Source: Lateolabrax maculatus
Taxonomy: Eukaryota > Chordata > Actinopteri > Acropomatiformes > Lateolabracidae
Assembly (NCBI GenBank): GCA_031216445.1
Contig: CM062204.1
Span: 14,691,001-14,755,000 of the forward strand
Direction of reading: 5' to 3'
Length of the DNA: 64,000 nt
The notes beneath the pieces are model-generated. The model did no database searches and was not told where the DNA came from. It saw nothing but the letters and a program-made list of their open reading frames with translations. The position numbers and the translations under genes were made by a program. Shown here piece after piece: positions 1 through 64,000 of the stretch (position 1 is the stretch's first letter; the number at the start of each line of letters is the position of its first letter).

Positions 1-2687
1 AATCTCTTAAAGTTTGGACTCCCTTACAGTGAAATGGTTAGTTTGTAATTTCAGTAACCTATTTTCCTGGAACTGGGGACAAATATGGTTTGCAAACGTG
101 GCCAAAAAAGGGCTTCTTTCAAAGTGCAAACATTTATACATATTTATTATGTAATTAAAGGCAGGTCAGTTGTAGGGTGCAGAGCCAAAGAAAACTTACA
201 ACCACTGCAAAATGTTGGATTTCACCCCGGCCTGAGCATTTTTCATTTGTAATTTTTTATTTCTCCCCCACACTGACATGGCTACTGCCTTTTTCATATT
301 GAGTGACATTTCTTCCCAAGTAACTGATTTGAGAAAATAAATGTGGTACATACAGCCTACTGGAATGGTTGACCCTGCTGACAGATTATAATATAGTAGG
401 TCTTTTTATGCTTTATAATTGTTGAGCTGCATAATGTAACTATAATTATTAAATTATATTATTCAATCTGTCATATCTTCATTCATTTTCATACTGCTGT
501 TAACAAGTATCTGCTGCTAAGATCTGCCACTATTGCAGTACCTCTGAGGCCCAGCTGAGGGCTGCAGGAGTCTGCTTAGGACAGACAAGACCTGGCTGCT
601 TCTCTCATTAACTGTCAGAGCAGAAGTTAGTTGATTAAAGATTAAAAACATGCACTGCCTGTTTTGTGTAAGTGTTTTTAAATACATTTCAAGTTTTGCT
701 GCAGTCCACATTGTGTAATGAAGCACAGATGGTATTATATTGTAGGTTTGAGAATTCACAAGATATAACAAGATACAACACTACATTTGTAGACTTTTAT
801 TCTCTATCAGCCATAGACACACTGCAGCCATTTTGTTTTTGTCTTTTTGAATTTTGATACAGTAATACATGCCCTTATAGATATTTATATATGCATTGTA
901 TATGTATGTAACTGTCATCATCACAGAAAAAGGATGCTGATTCTTCAAATTAAAAGCATAGGCCTACCTGTCACAGTGAACTTCCACTAGTTTGCATTTT
1001 ACATTTTTCTAAAACACAAAGTAAACAGTGATAGTGAAATAAATACATTACATGTTGTAAATACATACAGTAGCGATGCTCAGAGCAGTGACTAATGGTA
1101 TATTTAAGCTCTCAACCTGCCTCATAACGCGTGCGTCTGGTGTAATATTATGTTGTTTCTATCATCTGTCCTGCCAAAATGAGATTCTCTCTTTGGCTAA
1201 GATATACTGTACCTCATATCCAGTGCACAAAAAGCATGGAGGTGTTACCTCCTGACATTCAGTGCAAATGCAGTTTGTGTAAAATACATGTTTCTTTTCT
1301 TTGCTAACAGAAATTGGCACACACTCTTTTACTACACTCACCGAATCATTCACTCAAACACAAGCCACACATCTGCCAACACCTGGTCCAACACTTTTAA
1401 AAGACAAATAATAAAGCCTAACATAAAATAAAGTAGAAACACCTGATCAACTTATCACACATGTCACATCAGACAAAAAGCTGTGATTATCTTATTCACC
1501 AGTAGCAAATTCTGTGGGACTTCCATATACACAGAAGCCTCTCACTGACATTCAAAGAAAGATTAAATATAAACTAAACTAAACTCAAAATAAAAAACAA
1601 ACTCTAAAATAAGACATCAAATAACAGAGTTTAAAATCATCTTAAAATAATTCTGACAATACTCTTTTCAAAGGAGCTGACAATGCAGTATTTAACTCAA
1701 CACATGCATGGACACACTCAAACATACAATAATTACAGTACAACTTCACTCACAGATTCACCATTCATACAGCATGAGTCAAGATCAACAATTTAAAAAG
1801 AAAAAGCCAAAAAAAAAAAAAAAAATGAATACAATTAAAACATAATAACACAGAAAGAAAGACACACAAAGAAGGGGAAGAGAGGCAGAAGGGCAATCCA
1901 TAGAAATACAAAGCAGTAAAAGCTAGGATCATAATGTCAGATGTTGATTAGTCATGCCTGCTCTATTTCACATGAGTGATTATTAATTCCTAGGCTACTG
2001 ATGTCAGTAATGTCTAGATTATAGATAATATATAATTCCCAAAGACAGATTACACATAGCCCACACAAAACACAGCAGCAGCAGTTAAATTCAGTGTCAA
2101 TACAGCCTGGTTTTCTCTGTGTGACATCTTGACCACCTGAATCAAAAGAGCGCAGAGGCTAGTACAGTGAGTGAAACAGTATTTAAGTAAGGAATATCTG
2201 AGAAACTCTGGTTGTGAGAGGCAGTGCAGTGTGAGATATTGTCTTTCAGTCCAAGCACCTACTCCGAGAGTAGTACCAGTATTTTGCAGGTAAAGTTTTC
2301 TTTACCTTCAGGAGGTTTGTGAGTTATTTGATGTGAATGGTATTCCTCTGTTTTATTTGTTTTTTTTGTTGCTCTACCACAGCATCAAGACAAAAATATC
2401 AGAGACAATTCTGACAGGGAAAGTAAAATTAATCAGGAAAACAACAGAAGGCTTTCTTTGGTCACAAAAAGGCAAAACAACATCAGAATCATGAATACAT
2501 CATACAAGCCAGGGAAGAAAACTCCAAATTGCGAACAAAAGATAATCTTCCAGGACTTAAATGGGAAGACTGTGGTAGCTTTGAGGTGCTGTGGTGCACA
2601 CTGGGATTGGATGTGGCTAATGCATAGGATTAAGGGGACTTTAGCATGGGCAGAGCCGGGGAGTGGGGGAGTGTGTCACACATTCTT
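1..2687 (-). other. ank2 3' UTR and downstream sequence
   Basis: AT-rich and without a convincing frame. Minus-strand AATAAA signals lie at 2357-2352, 801-796, 261-256 and 148-143. I cannot say which is used. A run of A on the plus strand lies at about 1809-1826. Confidence 0.6.
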
Positions 2688-63815
<61,128 letters not shown>

Positions 63816-64000
63816 GGTTACCATCCAAATCAGTTATGAATTTCACAGCTTTACCGGAAAATTGTGGCCTTTCACTTCACTTCACTTCACTCACTGTATG
63901 GTATTATATGGTCCACCAAAGTCCAACCCTTGTAGTTTCTCACGTTGCATCCTTTGTTAAAAGCCTTTCCACCCAATCTTCCTGAAGTCTGGCTGCATTA

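Overview
The window carries one protein-coding gene, on the minus strand: a teleost ortholog of ANK2 (ankyrin-B). It runs from a first exon near 63.8 kb down to a stop codon at 2688, with 3' UTR beyond. I read about 50 coding exons from open frames, GT/AG borders and matching phases. The ankyrin-B assignment rests on the ankyrin-repeat string, the MMVNRTTE microexon, the ZU5-ZU5-UPA spectrin-binding module, conserved blocks in the giant exon and the death domain, as I know them from the vertebrate family. Short 33-codon exons, CA microsatellites, an internally deleted Tc1/mariner element and AT-rich introns point to a ray-finned fish. I cannot tell the ank2a from the ank2b paralog.

Layout in transcript order. 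63.8-47.7 kb: N-terminus and 24 ankyrin repeats, with a probable TATA-driven alternative first exon at 56.9 kb. 47.6-40.3 kb: linker, ZU5N (with a 99-nt cassette exon), ZU5C, UPA and small acidic exons. 38.4-29.2 kb: giant exon 1 (9,210 nt), the counterpart of the neuronal giant exon of mammalian ankyrin-B, carrying two internal tandem arrays. 28.4-27.3 kb: death domain and start of the C-terminal regulatory region. 26.9-10.9 kb: giant exon 2, an uninterrupted frame of 5,360 codons. 7.9-2.7 kb: a 589-codon exon, small cassette-like exons and an acidic C-terminus.

The exceptional part is giant exon 2, which lies after the death domain. Its core is a coding satellite: a unit of exactly 780 bp (260 codons) repeated 16.3 times, with dimeric (1,560 bp) and trimeric (2,340 bp) higher-order repeats. 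Each unit holds about seven Ser/Thr-Pro motifs of the SPES/SPDS kind. The frame ends at a UGA followed by CUA, the context known to favour stop-codon readthrough, and 271 further in-frame codons resemble sequence upstream. Beyond that the frame is disturbed, until a strong phase-0 donor at 9747 that fits the next exon.

Including both giant exons, the CDS from the preferred start codon to this UGA is 30,291 nt, or 10,097 codons. Both giant exons could be isoform-specific: giant exon 1 has symmetric phases and can be skipped in frame, whereas giant exon 2 does not have a simple skip. No RNA gene, CRISPR array or second protein-coding gene was recognised. All exon borders are read from sequence only and have no transcript support here.
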